From Branchiostoma floridae (taxonomy: Eukaryota > Chordata > Leptocardii > Amphioxiformes > Branchiostomatidae): DNA of 62,000 nt. The position numbers and the translations under genes are program-made. The notes beneath the pieces are model-generated. The model was given only the letters and a program-made list of their open reading frames with translations, had not been told where the DNA came from and did no database searches. Location: assembly GCF_000003815.2 (NCBI RefSeq), contig NC_049996.1, positions 6,373,731-6,435,730 on the forward strand, in the 5' to 3' direction. Of the stretch, positions 1 to 10,257 are shown piece by piece. Every line of letters begins with the position of its first letter. Within the stretch, counting starts at the first letter, position 1.

Positions 1-200
1 CCCACCCGTGGCTTCGGGTAAAGGATAATTTTTTATGCCTATCCAGGGGATCCGTCGGTATCTCCCCTTTAGGTTTGTGGCTGTCACCAGAGTCAGAGCT
101 TCTAACTCCAGTTAGAAGCTCTGACGAAGGTGTCTGAGAGACATCGAAACGTAAGCTATGTAAGTACCCACTGGTTGTGTACAAAGAATTCTCCTTCATC
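1..200 (+). mobile_element. Penelope-like element terminus (pLTR fragment)
   Basis: This segment matches, in order and spacing, two other places in the window (12719-12801 on the plus strand and 12496-12552 on the minus strand). The shared blocks are CCAGTTAGAAGCTCTGACGA, GAAACGTAAGC and a TGGTTGTG...GAATTC tail. Penelope-like retroelements are known to carry hammerhead ribozymes in their terminal repeats, and the CUGANGA...GAAA arrangement here fits that. No reverse transcriptase or GIY-YIG coding sequence is attached, so it is a solo or truncated terminus. The 5' limit is uncertain because the window starts here. Confidence 0.55.
108..174 (+). ncRNA. hammerhead ribozyme-like motif, type I, minimal stem III
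   Basis: The conserved core CTGACGA (121-127) is followed by a 7-bp stem II (129-135 with 139-145, loop GAG) and then GAAA (146-149). C150 can pair with G160 to close a minimal stem III, leaving G-U-A (160-162) as the NUH cleavage triplet. Stem I has an inner GCT/AGT helix (118-120 with 163-165) and an outer CCAGT/ACTGG helix (108-112 with 170-174) separated by internal loops. This is the architecture described for Penelope-like element ribozymes. Activity is not shown. A competing 13-bp hairpin (94-106 with 111-123) overlaps the 5' strand. Confidence 0.6.
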
Positions 201-465
201 CGATGTAATTGTTGTTAGGGTTAAAACCAGTTCATGGAGGTATGTGATTGTGGAACTCTTGTTTAAACATGAAACTTTCCATCCATTTTACCTGATGAAT
301 GGTTTTGTTAATTCAAGGAATCTTAAAATTTGGGATTTTATTTAGAGTGGCTGCCCATATCTTGAAGCTTTGTCATCTGTCAATTTTGTCCAGGATTAGC
401 ATTCTCCTTGGAAGCAAAGAAACGGCCTTCACATCAGTATGTTGTGCAGAGACTTACAAGACAGT

Positions 466-542
466 GTAGTTTGTGGGATTTGATTATTGTATCTCTTGAT
501 TCTATCAATCAAGAAATACAATAATCAAATCCCACAAACTAC
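466..542. repeat. 35-bp near-perfect inverted repeat (hairpin)
   Basis: The arms 466-500 and 508-542 are reverse complements with one mismatch and a 7-nt loop. The arm begins GTAGTTTGTGGGATTTGATT. I recognise no element family. It lies about 290 bp downstream of the Penelope-like terminus but has no visible link to it. It could be a very small foldback element. Confidence 0.8.
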
Positions 543-1021
543 TATTTGTCTTTAAATAATTTTACCCAACATGTTTTTGTAATAGTGTTGTCCACTGTGA
601 ACATATCGACTGGCCAATAGTTCTATCAACTACATGTCACCATTTTTTAGCTGTATACAATTTGTTTGATGATTTTATTCATAGGTCTGTCATATGTTTT
701 TCCTGATTCTATCCATTTTGAATAATGTAATGATGTGTCCTTCTGACTAATGACATAACTTTATTTCTCAAATATGTACATGTGTTGCTGTTTTTTTTAA
801 TTTTATCTGCTGTAAGCATTTCTGACTCCCGCTCTGTGCCAGCAAAATACTAATGCCCAGCGTTTGACATGGAATTCCCTTTCTGCATTAACACATTGTG
901 TGTTTGAGTTGTACACACACAGGTGACTGTTGATTGATGGGGTGAGCTGCAAGCAGGTACCTTGAGAAGAGAAAAGAAAGACTATAAGGGCTGCACACCA
1001 GGCCAGCCACTCCAGGTCTGT

Positions 1022-1102
1022 GAAGAAGTGATCAAGGAGGTGCAAGACTTGAGATATCTTGGTTCCAGCATGGCCTCAAGTAGATCCGACCTTAAAAAAC
1101 AG
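1022..1102 (+). pseudogene. LINE reverse transcriptase scrap
   Basis: One frame reads EEVIKEVQDLRYLGSSM followed by a lysine-rich end. The block with YLGS, a few residues and then SDLKK resembles the segment just after the catalytic core in RTE/CR1-type LINE reverse transcriptases. It is only about 27 codons long and runs directly into the minisatellite. Too short to assign to a clade. Confidence 0.35.
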
Positions 1103-2385
1103 ACACACATCAGCTGAAGGGAGAGAACCAGTCTTCACTTCCATCAGCAGGTGACACATTGCAGCTGAAGGGAGAGTACCAGCTGTCACCTCCATCGGCA
1201 GAAGGTGACGCACAGCAGCTAAAGGGAGAGTACCAGCTGTCACCTCCATCAGCAGAAGGTGACACACAGCAGCGGAAGGGAGAGTACCAGCCTTCACTTC
1301 CATCAGCAGGTGACACACAGCAGCTGAAGAGAGAGTACCAGCCTTCACTTCCATCAGCAGGTGACACACAGCAGCTAAAGGGAGAGTACCAGCTGTCACC
1401 ACCATCAGCAGAAGTTGACACACAGCAGCTGAAGGATGAGTACCAGCTGCCACCTCCATCAGCAGAAGGTGACACACAGCAGCTGAAGGGAGAGAACCAG
1501 CCTTCACCACCATCAGCAGAAGGTGACACACAGCAGCTGAAGGGAGAGTACCAGCCTTCACTTCCATCAGCAGGTGACACACAGCAGCTAAAGGGAGAGT
1601 ACCAGCTGTCACCACCATCAGCAGAAGTTGACACACAGCAGCTGAAGGGAGAGTACCAGCCTTCACTTCCATCAGCAGAAGGTGACACACAGCAGCGGAA
1701 GGGAGAGTACCAGCTGTCACCACCATCAGCAAAAGGTGACACAAAGCAGCTGAAGGGAGAGTACTAGCCTTCACTTCCATCAGCAGGTGACACACAACAG
1801 CTAAAGGGAGAGAACCAGCCTTCACCACCATCAGCAAAAGGTGACACACAGCAGCTGAAGGGAGAGTACCAGCCTTCACTTCCATCAGCAGAAGGTGACA
1901 CACAGCAGCTGAAGGGAGAGTACCAGCTGTCACCTCCATCAGCAGAAGTTGACACACAGCAGCTGAAGGATGAGTACCAGCCTTCACCACCATCAGCAGA
2001 AGGTGACACACAGCAGTTGAAGGGAGAGTACCAGCCTTCACTTCCATCAGCAGAAGTTGACACACAGCAGCTGAAGGATGAGTACCAGCTGTCACCTCCA
2101 TCAGCAGAAGGTGACACACAGCAGCTGAAGGGAGAGTACCAGCCTTCACTTCCATCAGCAGAAGTTGACACACAGCAGCTGAAGGATGAGTACCAGCTGT
2201 CACCTCCATCAGCAGAAGGTGACACAGCAGCTGAAGGGAGAGTACCAGCCTTCACTTCCATCAGCAGAAGGTGACACACAGCAGCTGAAGGATGAGTACC
2301 AGCCTTCGCCTCCATCAGCAGAAGGTGACACACAGCAGCTGAAGGGAGAGAACCAGCCTTCACCACCATCTGATCCAGTGTAGAC
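1096..2385. repeat. 48/54-bp minisatellite, coding-like in several frames
   Basis: About 24 imperfect copies of a unit of 54 bp (sometimes 48 bp) centred on GACACACAGCAGCTGAAGGG. Read on the plus strand the 18-residue unit is DTQQLKGEYQPSLPSAEG with variants (KDEYQ, QLSPP, KGENQ). The unit is a multiple of three, so long frames stay open on both strands: 377 codons at 1076-2209 on the minus strand and 202 codons at 1159-1767 on the plus strand. The plus frame has one CAG-to-TAG change (1765-1767) and a 2-bp loss near 2225, after which the repeat continues in another frame to a stop at 2381-2383. I see no promoter, flanking exon or signal peptide, so I annotate a repeat. A decayed repeat-protein exon is possible. 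Confidence 0.75.
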
Positions 2386-2416
2386 AACCATGAGACTGTG
2401 TTTCAGGGTCAGCATT

Positions 2417-2580
2417 GAGCTCACTTGCAGAACTTTGCATTAAGGACAACACAGAACCCATCCGAGAGCTCACTTGCAGAACTTTGCATTAAGGACAACA
2501 CAGAACCCATCCGAGAACTTTGTTTCAGAACTCATCCGAGAACTTTGTTTCAGAACCCATCCGAGAACGTTGTTTCACAG
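2417..2580. repeat. tandem duplications (49-bp x2, 25-bp x3)
   Basis: A 49-bp block containing CACTTGCAGAACTTTGCATT occurs at 2417-2465 and again at 2466-2514. It is followed by about three copies of a 25-bp unit built on GAGAACTTTGTTTCAGAACC. Plain tandem repeats next to the minisatellite; no coding potential beyond short frames. Confidence 0.8.
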
Positions 2581-2589
2581 TCGACACAG

Positions 2590-4112
2590 ACTGCAGTATT
2601 GACACTGTATCTTCATCCCGAACTTTATAAGAAACATAGATACCCATGATCCACAGACTGCAGTAGTGACACTGTATCCTTCCAGTCTGACAATAACTAA
2701 ACTTGAGTAGACCTCCATTGTTGGTACAGTTCTTTTACACCTTACAATCTTCAATGTGTGATCTCTGTAGGTCAAAATGTTTATTACCACGCCTGAACTT
2801 TACAAGACACAGAACTAATGATATGTCTGGCAGTGGAACTATAAGCTTTCAGCACTGTACCACCTTAGTAGATTTGTTAACTCAGTTAGCCAGTATCAAT
2901 TTTGTTAGCATGTATTTAATACATGTATCTCTGATCTGTTACTCTTGTTAATTTTAACTATATTCTCATAGTCGTATAGTGGGCACTTAACAAGTTTAGC
3001 AATTTCACATTACATTTTGTTACTGTTAGTTACTGCTAAACAGAAAGGTACTGAAATACACAGGTTAGCACATTTATCTCCAGTAACTAGTGCAAGGTTT
3101 ATATTACAATATCATACTGTTCTTAACTTTGATATGCATTCCCTTCATATAACAAAAAGGTAGCTATTTCAAGCAATATATTCCTATTAATCCTATTTTA
3201 TAACCGCTAGAAAGCAGTTCATTTTGTATTGCCAGCACTGTTGTATCATGTGCCCAGTTAGTTTTAAAATCATTCCATAGTTAAGCACAGTTGTATTATG
3301 TACACACTTACTTTGTTAGCATTCCTAGCCAATAAGATAGTTTTAGACGGTAGATCAGTTAGAAGTGCTTCAGGTAGAAAGGAAATTTTGAAATAAAATA
3401 AAAGCATACTTCACTGTTACCTCAGTATGTTAATCAGGTCATGTGACCTTATTTGTACTTTGAGTGTTACCACCTTGCTCCACTGAGCGGTCATGTTGTA
3501 ATAAAGGTCCACGTTGTAACTGTCATTGAGCGGCCCCTTCGCAATCCTTGTGTGCTTAACTGACGGGAAGTAATTCAATAATTGTACATATCAAATTCCA
3601 TGCTGTGCATGAAGCAGATGGCTGAACAGAGTATATACGGTGTTGTACTGTGTTTGAAGGGGGTACGGGGTAGTTTGATGCAGAAAAATCAACTTTAGTT
3701 ATAAGATTTTGTGATAGATATTCTGCTAGAGCAGCAGGGACCCAAAGCGTCACCTGTCAATGCTTACTAGAGCTTACATTAAATCTCGTATCTACTGTAA
3801 TGGAACCTTCAGCCTTGGAGATGAAAGGTGATCTCATGATTATAGGCCAAATCGGACTGGAGCCTCAGGTCATTCGTGAAGTTTTCTCCGTGTAGGTATT
3901 CTGGTCAGTTGAGTTCAATTCCGCTGTTCTAGTGAACATTACTAGGCTTTTGGTCTATGCATGCTGATAGACAAGAGGTTCTGTAGAAAAATATAAAGTG
4001 CACACACACATACACACACGAATGATGTCCCTGGTTTGTATTCTGAAAACAAAAATCGTTGTTGAATTTGTCACTGGCATTTTTTAAGGTACTAGGAAGA
4101 GCAGGCCATAAT
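2590..4112. other. AT-rich intergenic DNA, nothing recognised
   Basis: Only short open frames are present and none resembles a known protein. There is no tandem structure or clear inverted repeat. A poly(A)-signal-like AATAAAATAAAA lies near 3393 but has no gene attached. Confidence 0.5.
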
Positions 4113-4195
4113 TATATGACTACCTGAACAAAAACAAACTTCTAACTCATTCCCAATCTGGCTTTAGAAAGACTCATATGTGGTGCCGCTCTACA
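4113..4195 (+). pseudogene. LINE reverse transcriptase scrap
   Basis: The frame reads YDYLNKNKLLTHSQSGFRK. This resembles the conserved region before the reverse transcriptase core in CR1/Jockey-like LINEs (an N-K-LL-x(2)-S-Q-x-GFRK pattern). It is cut off after about 28 codons by the start of the 190-bp tandem repeat. Confidence 0.5.
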
Positions 4196-4971
4196 CTCGG
4201 CCCAACAAAATTGATATCATTTGAAAGGTCTGATAGTGCGTAATTGAAAGATGAAAACCGCTTTTCAATCGGATGTTTGAGATATTCCTGATCGTTTGCA
4301 CTCTTGGCCTAACCGCTACCCTTAACCGAAGGCAAGGAATAGGGTGCGGTGATAACTTTATTCTGCGATTCAAGCTAAGGCCTCAAGTTCCGGCCAAGCA
4401 AACTTAATATGTATGAATGAATCAAATGAATATCATTAGAAAGTTCTCTTAGTGCGTAATTGAAAGATGAAAACCGCTTTTGAATCGAATAGTTTGTTCG
4501 TGAGATATTCCTGATCATTTGCGCTCTTGGCCTAACCGCTACCCTTAACCGAAGGCAAGGGATAGGGTACGGTGATAACTTTATTCTGCGATTCAAGCTA
4601 AGGGTTAACGTTCTAGTTCCGGCCCAACAAACTTAATATCATTAGTATGGTCTGTAAATGCCTAATTGAAATATGAAAACCGCTTTTCAATCGGATGTTT
4701 TGATGACGAGATATTGCTGATCATTTGCGCTCTTGGCCTAACCGCTACCCTTAACCGAAGGCAATGGATAGGGTGCGGTGATATCTTCCTAAGGCTTCAA
4801 GTTCCAGCCCAAACAAACTTGATATTATTAGAAAGTTCTCTTAGTGCCTAATTGAAAAATGAAAACCGCTTTACAATCGAATGTTTTGTTGGCGACATAT
4901 TGCTGATCGTTTGCGCTCTTGGCCTAACCGCTACCCTTAACCGAAGGCATGGGATAGGGTGCGGTGATAAT
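4196..4971. repeat. tandem repeat, ~190-bp unit, four copies
   Basis: Four successive units (starting near 4200, 4400, 4625 and 4805) each contain a run of AATTGAAAGATGAAAACCGC, then TTGGCCTAACCGCTACCCTT, then GGGATAGGGTGCGGTGATAA and TTCTGCGATTCAAGCTAAGG. Copies differ by substitutions and small indels. Further copies lie at 6281-6450 and 9010-9320. The long minus-strand frames here (4191-4596) are the same repeat read through and do not look like protein. Confidence 0.85.
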
Positions 4972-6280
4972 TACCTTTGCCAGAATAGCTAAGGTTATGT
5001 TTTGGGCGTGTTTGTGTGTCTGTGTGTCTGTTAGTCTGTGTGTGTGTGTCAACAGCATAACTCGAGAAGCCTTGGATGGATCCTGATGATATTTGGTAGG
5101 TGGGTAGGGGTCGGGAAAAGGAAGGTCAAGTTCGATAATGGGCCCCCTAGCGGCTTGCTAAGGTACTGCAGCGGAAACTCAATTTTTGATATCTCGTGTT
5201 CTGGACATGCTGTGGTCATGATTTTTGAGTGGTAGATAGCCCTCGGGGCAGTAAGTGCTGTGAGTTTGGCCCCCCTAGCGGCTTTTTTGGAACTGCAGGC
5301 GCCAGTTTCCTTTCAAACTTTGGACGAGAATAACTCTACAACGTGTTGACGGATCATCATGATTTTTGGTATGTACATAGAATGAGTGATGACTTACATA
5401 ATGAAATACCAATCATGCAAATCAACAGCTTATTTGCATAATTAATGAGAAAAGTTTATAAATCCACTGCATTCCATGATAGGACTTTCAAACTTGTCAC
5501 ATATGTAGCCGGGAAGGAGAGAAATGTCGATAGATATCAATTATGCAAACGATGGCCTCATTTGCATAATTAATTAGAAAATATGAACATGTTGACGGAT
5601 CATCATGTTTTTTGGTATGTAGGTAGCGTAAGTGAAGACCTACATGATGAGGTACCAATTATGCAAAGCAATAGCTAATTTGCATAATTAATGAGGACAT
5701 TTTATAAATCCACTACATTCCATGATAGGACTTTAAAACTTGTCACATATGTAGCTGAGAAAGAAAGAAATGTCAATACATGTACATATTTATCATGCAA
5801 ATGACGACCTCATTTGCATAATTAATGAGAAAATATGAACGTGTTGACGTATCGTCATGATTTTTGGCATGTAGATAGCCTAAGTGAAGACTTATACAAT
5901 GTGATACTTATTGTGCAAATTAATAGCTAATTTGCGTAATTGATTAGGAAAAGTTCATAAATCCACTGCATTCCATTATAGTACTTTCAAAGTTGTCACA
6001 TATGTAACTGAGAAAGAGGAAAGAGAGTAAGAGGTGTATTTAAAGACCTTGAAAGAGAATAAGTCCATAATGGATCAAAGGATCATCATGATTTTGGTAT
6101 GCTGATAGCTTAAGTAATACTTGATACAATTTGATATTGATCAATTGTACATTGGGACCTAATTTGCATAATTAATGCCGAAATTTTACAAACCAACTCC
6201 AAGCATATAATTATAATTACACCATTCTACATAACAAACCTGGTTTATTTGGCAAAGGTATGTGTTCGTGGAACTCTAGT
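4972..6280 (+). mobile_element. octamer-rich non-autonomous repeat element (copy A)
   Basis: Begins TACCTTTGCCAGAATAGCTA and ends GGCAAAGGTATGTGTTCGTG then GAACTCTAGT, giving short inverted ends (ACCTTTGCC / GGCAAAGGT). The 5' part carries a TG-rich tract and the phrases AGCATAACTCGAGAAGCCTT and GCCCCCTAGCGGCTT. The 3' part is a tandem ~240-bp module with repeated ATGCAAAT and ATTTGCATAATTAATGAG. It interrupts the 190-bp tandem repeat: the flanks GCGGTGATAA and TTTATTCTGCG are contiguous in other units. No transposase is encoded. Superfamily not determined. Confidence 0.75.
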
Positions 6281-6450
6281 TTTATTCTGCGATTCAAGCT
6301 AAAGCTTCAAGTTCCCTTTCAGCAAACTTTATATCACTAGTAAGGTCTGTTAATGCATAATTGAAAAATGAAAACCGATTTTCAATCTGATGTATTGATC
6401 GCGAGATATTGCTGGTCGTTTGCGCTCTTGGCCTAACCGCTACCCTTAAA
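6281..6450. repeat. 190-bp repeat unit (right half of interrupted copy plus part of next)
   Basis: Resumes at TTTATTCTGCGATTCAAGCT directly after the inserted octamer-rich element and continues through TTGGCCTAACCGCTACCCTT, where similarity stops. Same family as 4196-4971. Confidence 0.8.
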
Positions 6451-7357
6451 GTGTAACTGAAATGAAATCGTCTGTAGCATTTTCTACCAATAATGTAAAA
6501 ATTTGATCTTTTCTGAAAAAGTCAATGCAAGTTTCAAATCAATTGTCCGTCCGGAAGTCCCTCAAACAGCGACATAAAAATGTGTACTTTGAGCTCTTTG
6601 CTGGAACTAATTAGGAACATGCCGTGACGTCATTTTAGTTAGTCCCTACTAGCTGGTATGGTTGACTAGGGGAATAATATACATTTGATAGACCCGTATC
6701 TTATAAAGGAAACATAATTCATTGACGAAACTCGGCACGACTAAAGAACACATACTTCACTTCACTTGAAGAGAATTTCGTTCGTATTCACGCCACTGAA
6801 ATATATCTTAGAGGCACTTGAAGTTGATGCACGTACCAAGCGTGCGTAACGCAAGCGGGGAGAAAGTTCATTATTGTAGCGTGTGGAATAAGCGGGGACA
6901 AACAGTCATCGCTTCTTCTATGCACAAATGATAGCATTAGCTTACATTATCCTCAGTAAGGAGGCCATGCTGTACATTAATTTGAAGATGTTTTCTAGCG
7001 GAAGCGCAGAAATTTGTGCCTCTTTGCGGTCTCAGCTTGTGTCTGCTAGCGAAACCGGGACTAAAGCTTCGGTCGCGTACAAATATACAACAGCTGAGCA
7101 ACTAACTACGTACAGTTCGCCAGGATTTAAAATGAGAAGCAACCTCATTGCCACAAGAAATGCGATTCAAAATACATTCCCACTCAAAGTATGTGTTTGT
7201 TTACAAACCTGTAAGCTTTTATCGGATAGATAGTACGTCGTAGACTGACCATTTCTAGTCGTGAGCACGGCCGATAGCTAGCTAAACGCCTCCAGATTGT
7301 GACGAGTCCGTGAAACATTTTGAGAGTGACTGTTCTTTCTGTCTCATATTTGTCTGC
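6451..7357. other. no gene or repeat recognised
   Basis: A 101-codon plus-strand frame (6928-7233) is open, but its protein resembles nothing I know and no splice context supports it. I see no tandem structure. Confidence 0.4.
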
Positions 7358-8035
7358 ACAACAGACAGATTTTGTAAGCTCCCAGTGATTCGAGGAAAAC
7401 ACACAGACTGGTGTTTCCGTGATAGAAAATTCGAAAAGTGTGGTTAGATAATAGCGCATGGCACGGGGCCGCCATTTTTTTGTGAGGAATTTTTCTTTGT
7501 TGTTGACGACGAAAAATCCAAGATTCACTCGTAACTAGGTTTTACGGAGACCATATCAGTACTACATATAAATGCTACAATATTCATGACAAAATCTAGC
7601 GACAAAAGTGCCAAGTTTGTAGCTACACGAGCAAAAAAAAACGAGTTATCGATGACATAGTAACGAGTACGTACATGCTTGTGGTCCCGCAACCTCGATA
7701 TATTTTCCTTTGTTTACATGCTCAGGTTACGCTAGAAGTTTTTATACAAAACCAAACTATTTTAACTCATCTATCAACAACATGTCCACCGCTAAGACAC
7801 TAAACAACACACAGATTTCGTAAGCTCCTAGTGATTCGAGGAAAAACATACAGACTGGTGTTTCCGTGAAAGAAAATTCGAAAAGTCTCTGAGGTTTTTA
7901 GCGCACGGCCGCCATCTTTTTTGGGGCCATTTTTCTTAGAGTTGTTGTTGTCGACGACGAAAAATCCCAGATTCGCTCGTAACTTGGTTTTACGGAGACC
8001 AAAAACTACAATACTCATGACAAAATCTAGTGACT
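7358..8035. repeat. two ~240-bp direct repeats
   Basis: 7358-7603 and 7800-8035 are diverged copies of the same sequence. They share AGTGATTCGAGGAAAA, CAGACTGGTGTTTCCGTGA, AGAAAATTCGAAAAGT, GACGACGAAAAATCC and GGTTTTACGGAGACCA in the same order, separated by about 195 bp of unrelated DNA. The long minus-strand frames in each copy start in the same phase but diverge. Probably an old segmental duplication or two copies of one short element. Confidence 0.75.
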
Positions 8036-8039
8036 ATTT

Positions 8040-9005
8040 TTCCAACGTATTTTGAATACGGTCAGCAAATTTTCGTGCTTGAAAATCTTGGGACAGCGTC
8101 GGCATCATTGTTGTTACGAGTTCGGTATAAGCGGTTCACTTTGTTATGAAATCTATCCGGACGCCGACAAAGATGTAAAATCCAAGAATCATTTGTGCTG
8201 TTTTGTGTCGGAGTCAAAGCGTACAAGTACTTCACAATAATGGCAACACAGTTATGACCAGAACAAGCGAAATACAAGGTAAATTTACAGGGTGAATTAC
8301 TACTAGTATGTGACAGATAAACGTCCTGCAGCTGTGATAAACAGTGGCGAATTCACCCTTCTCCGCGCGCGTTCCGTGACTGGGAGTCGGCAGACCAGCG
8401 GTGTCAATAGTTGGAACTTTTCCTGCGATAATCCTTCTGGTCCTCCCACAGCTCTCCCCAATATAATCTCAAGGTTCATGTTGAAGTACGAGGGCTCGAA
8501 GTGTGCGGAGCTCGAAGTGTGCGGAGCCGTAGATGTCGCGGAAGGAACCATGCCGATGCCTCTGAACAAACTTGATACATAATTTTGTACACTGTTTTCT
8601 AGCTCGCTGAGACTCTCAATTTGTCAGCCGCAGTTCTGTCATTTTTAACTTTGGGGAATCTGTGCATAGATATCCCCTCGGTAGACTGACTATTCTTACA
8701 GCTAACGCCATGTGGGCCTCCTGCGACACAATAACGTCCACTGGACTTTGTACTAACACGACCGGTAGTACAAGACGCCATTACAGCGGACAGGGGTAGA
8801 GCTACTACAAGAACGCGACTCTCTAAAATGACGTCATGCATATCATTTGAATTCGCCCTCGGATGCCCCAAATCGCACTTTTTAAAGACGTTTTAACATA
8901 ACTTTCCGACCAAATTATCACATGAAAAATATCTCAATCTAATAGCGAGGAAATGATCCTCTAGATCGTTAAAAAAGTTTGCAAAAATTAAAAAATCGAT
9001 CCTAT
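8040..9005. other. no gene recognised; short open frames only
   Basis: Both strands carry overlapping frames of about 90 codons between 8303 and 8871. The proteins look unstructured and I recognise no family. The DNA is moderately GC-richer here, with a local direct repeat (GAAGTGTGCGGAG twice near 8500). Confidence 0.35.
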
Positions 9006-9009
9006 TTCT

Positions 9010-9320
9010 CCTAGTCTTTAACCGAAGGAAAGGGATGGATGCGGGGGTAACTTTATTCTGCGATTCAAGCTAAGGGTTCTAGTTCCAGCCCAACAAACAT
9101 GATAACATTAGAAAGTTCTCTTAGTGTCCAATTGAAAGATGAAAACCGGTTTTCAATCGGATGGTTTGGTTGCCAGATATTGCTGATTGTTTGCACTCTT
9201 GGCCTAACAGCTACCCTTAACCAAAGGGTGGGTGCGGTGATTAATTTATTCCGCGATACAAGCTAAGGCCTCAAGTTCCGGTCCAGCAAACTTAAAATCA
9301 TTAGGAATGTCTGTTATAAC
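9010..9320. repeat. 190-bp repeat units (about 1.6 copies)
   Basis: Contains TAACCGAAGG, TTATTCTGCGATTCAAGCTA, AAGTTCTCTTAGTG and CTTGGCCTAAC in the same order as 4196-4971. Diverged by point changes and a small deletion in the second unit. Confidence 0.8.
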
Positions 9321-9339
9321 TAATGTCTTAGTAATGCTA

Positions 9340-9472
9340 TTTTTCAGCTATGTTGTTTTTTATTGTTATTGTGTTGTTTTATGTATGCGCATGTATGTGC
9401 CCAGGATTGCCTGAAAAACAGGTCTACGCTGACCTGAGATGTACTCCTGGTAAAATAAATAAATAAAGTGAA
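9340..9472 (+). mobile_element. LINE 3' end with (AATA)n tail
   Basis: The stretch from TTGCCTGAAAAACAGG through GACCTGAGATGTACTCCTGG to AAATAAATAAATAAAG has the look of a non-LTR retrotransposon 3' UTR. It has a short stem (CCTG...CAGG), then a poly(A)-like signal, then a short microsatellite tail. No coding part is attached, as expected for a heavily 5'-truncated copy. Confidence 0.5.
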
Positions 9473-9771
9473 AAGTGAAAGATCAAACCGTTTCATTATT
9501 CTATAATTTACGATGATAACGTGGCATGGTAATGATATTCATTTTGAACAAGTTACATAACAAATTTGATTTTTTTTAAGCAAGCCGAACGTATGAATCA
9601 TTCTAGATTAAAGCTGAGCGACTGTACAGTTGGATTGGACTGTACAGCAAAATTGGATTTGCTTACAGTCTGGATTTTATAATTTGAATATTGCGTAAGA
9701 CGTAAAAGTATGACTTAAAAGACAATGAAATACACAAAACGTAAGAAATTTCGCGAGAACTGAGACTAGGT
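9473..9771. other. no gene recognised
   Basis: AT-rich sequence with only short frames. TGGATTGGACTGTACAGCAA near 9630 contains a small local repeat (CTGTACAG). Nothing else seen. Confidence 0.4.
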
Positions 9772-9915
9772 CATTCCCCTTGACGAAGAAGTGCTGGTAG
9801 ACATCGAAAATTTGGGAGGTACAATGTATGTACTGTACCTTTACAAAACAGTCATTGATTGAAGAAAATTGTTGTAACTGTATGCATACGTGATTGATGA
9901 ACCTCTTCAATGATA
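9772..9915 (+). mobile_element. diverged Penelope-like 3' end
   Basis: Aligns block by block with the right end of the Penelope insertion at 18685-18820: ACATCGAAAATTTGGGAGGT here against TCATCGAAAATTTGGAGGTA there, and ATACGTGATTGATGAACCTC here against ATACGTGACTAATGAATCTC there. The hammerhead-like core is degenerate (TTGACGA...GAAAA). No coding sequence is attached. Confidence 0.6.
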
Positions 9916-10257
9916 TTCGAATTCATGTAAAATCTTAACATATCTGAGAGGATTTCAAAGTAGGACGATTGCACAGGTTTGCTGGAGATTTATTTCCACC
10001 ACATGTATAAAATTAAGCCAGCTTCCAACATGCCTTAACACACCAATATAGATCACACGCAAATATCTCGAACTCTCCCTTGAGTAGAGACTTCTAAGTA
10101 TTTGTGGCCCGGCGTAGAAAGTCATCGGCGCAATGGTTATGGAATATCCCAACAGAATGACAGAAATATTTGTTTTGGTCCCATCGGGACTTGCTTTGAA
10201 GTGCCCTTTGTGAAGAAAAGGCAAAATAGCGGCTGTGCCCATGGATAATCTCCAAGC

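Noticed and set aside
1076-2209. 377-codon minus-strand frame (MEVTAGTHPSAAVC repeats) as a secreted repeat protein gene
   Set aside because: It is the reverse reading of a minisatellite whose unit is a multiple of three. Other frames on both strands are just as open, and no start context or exon structure supports it.
1159-2385. CRISPR-like array
   Set aside because: Units are directly adjacent variants of one sequence with no unique spacers, and the DNA is animal.
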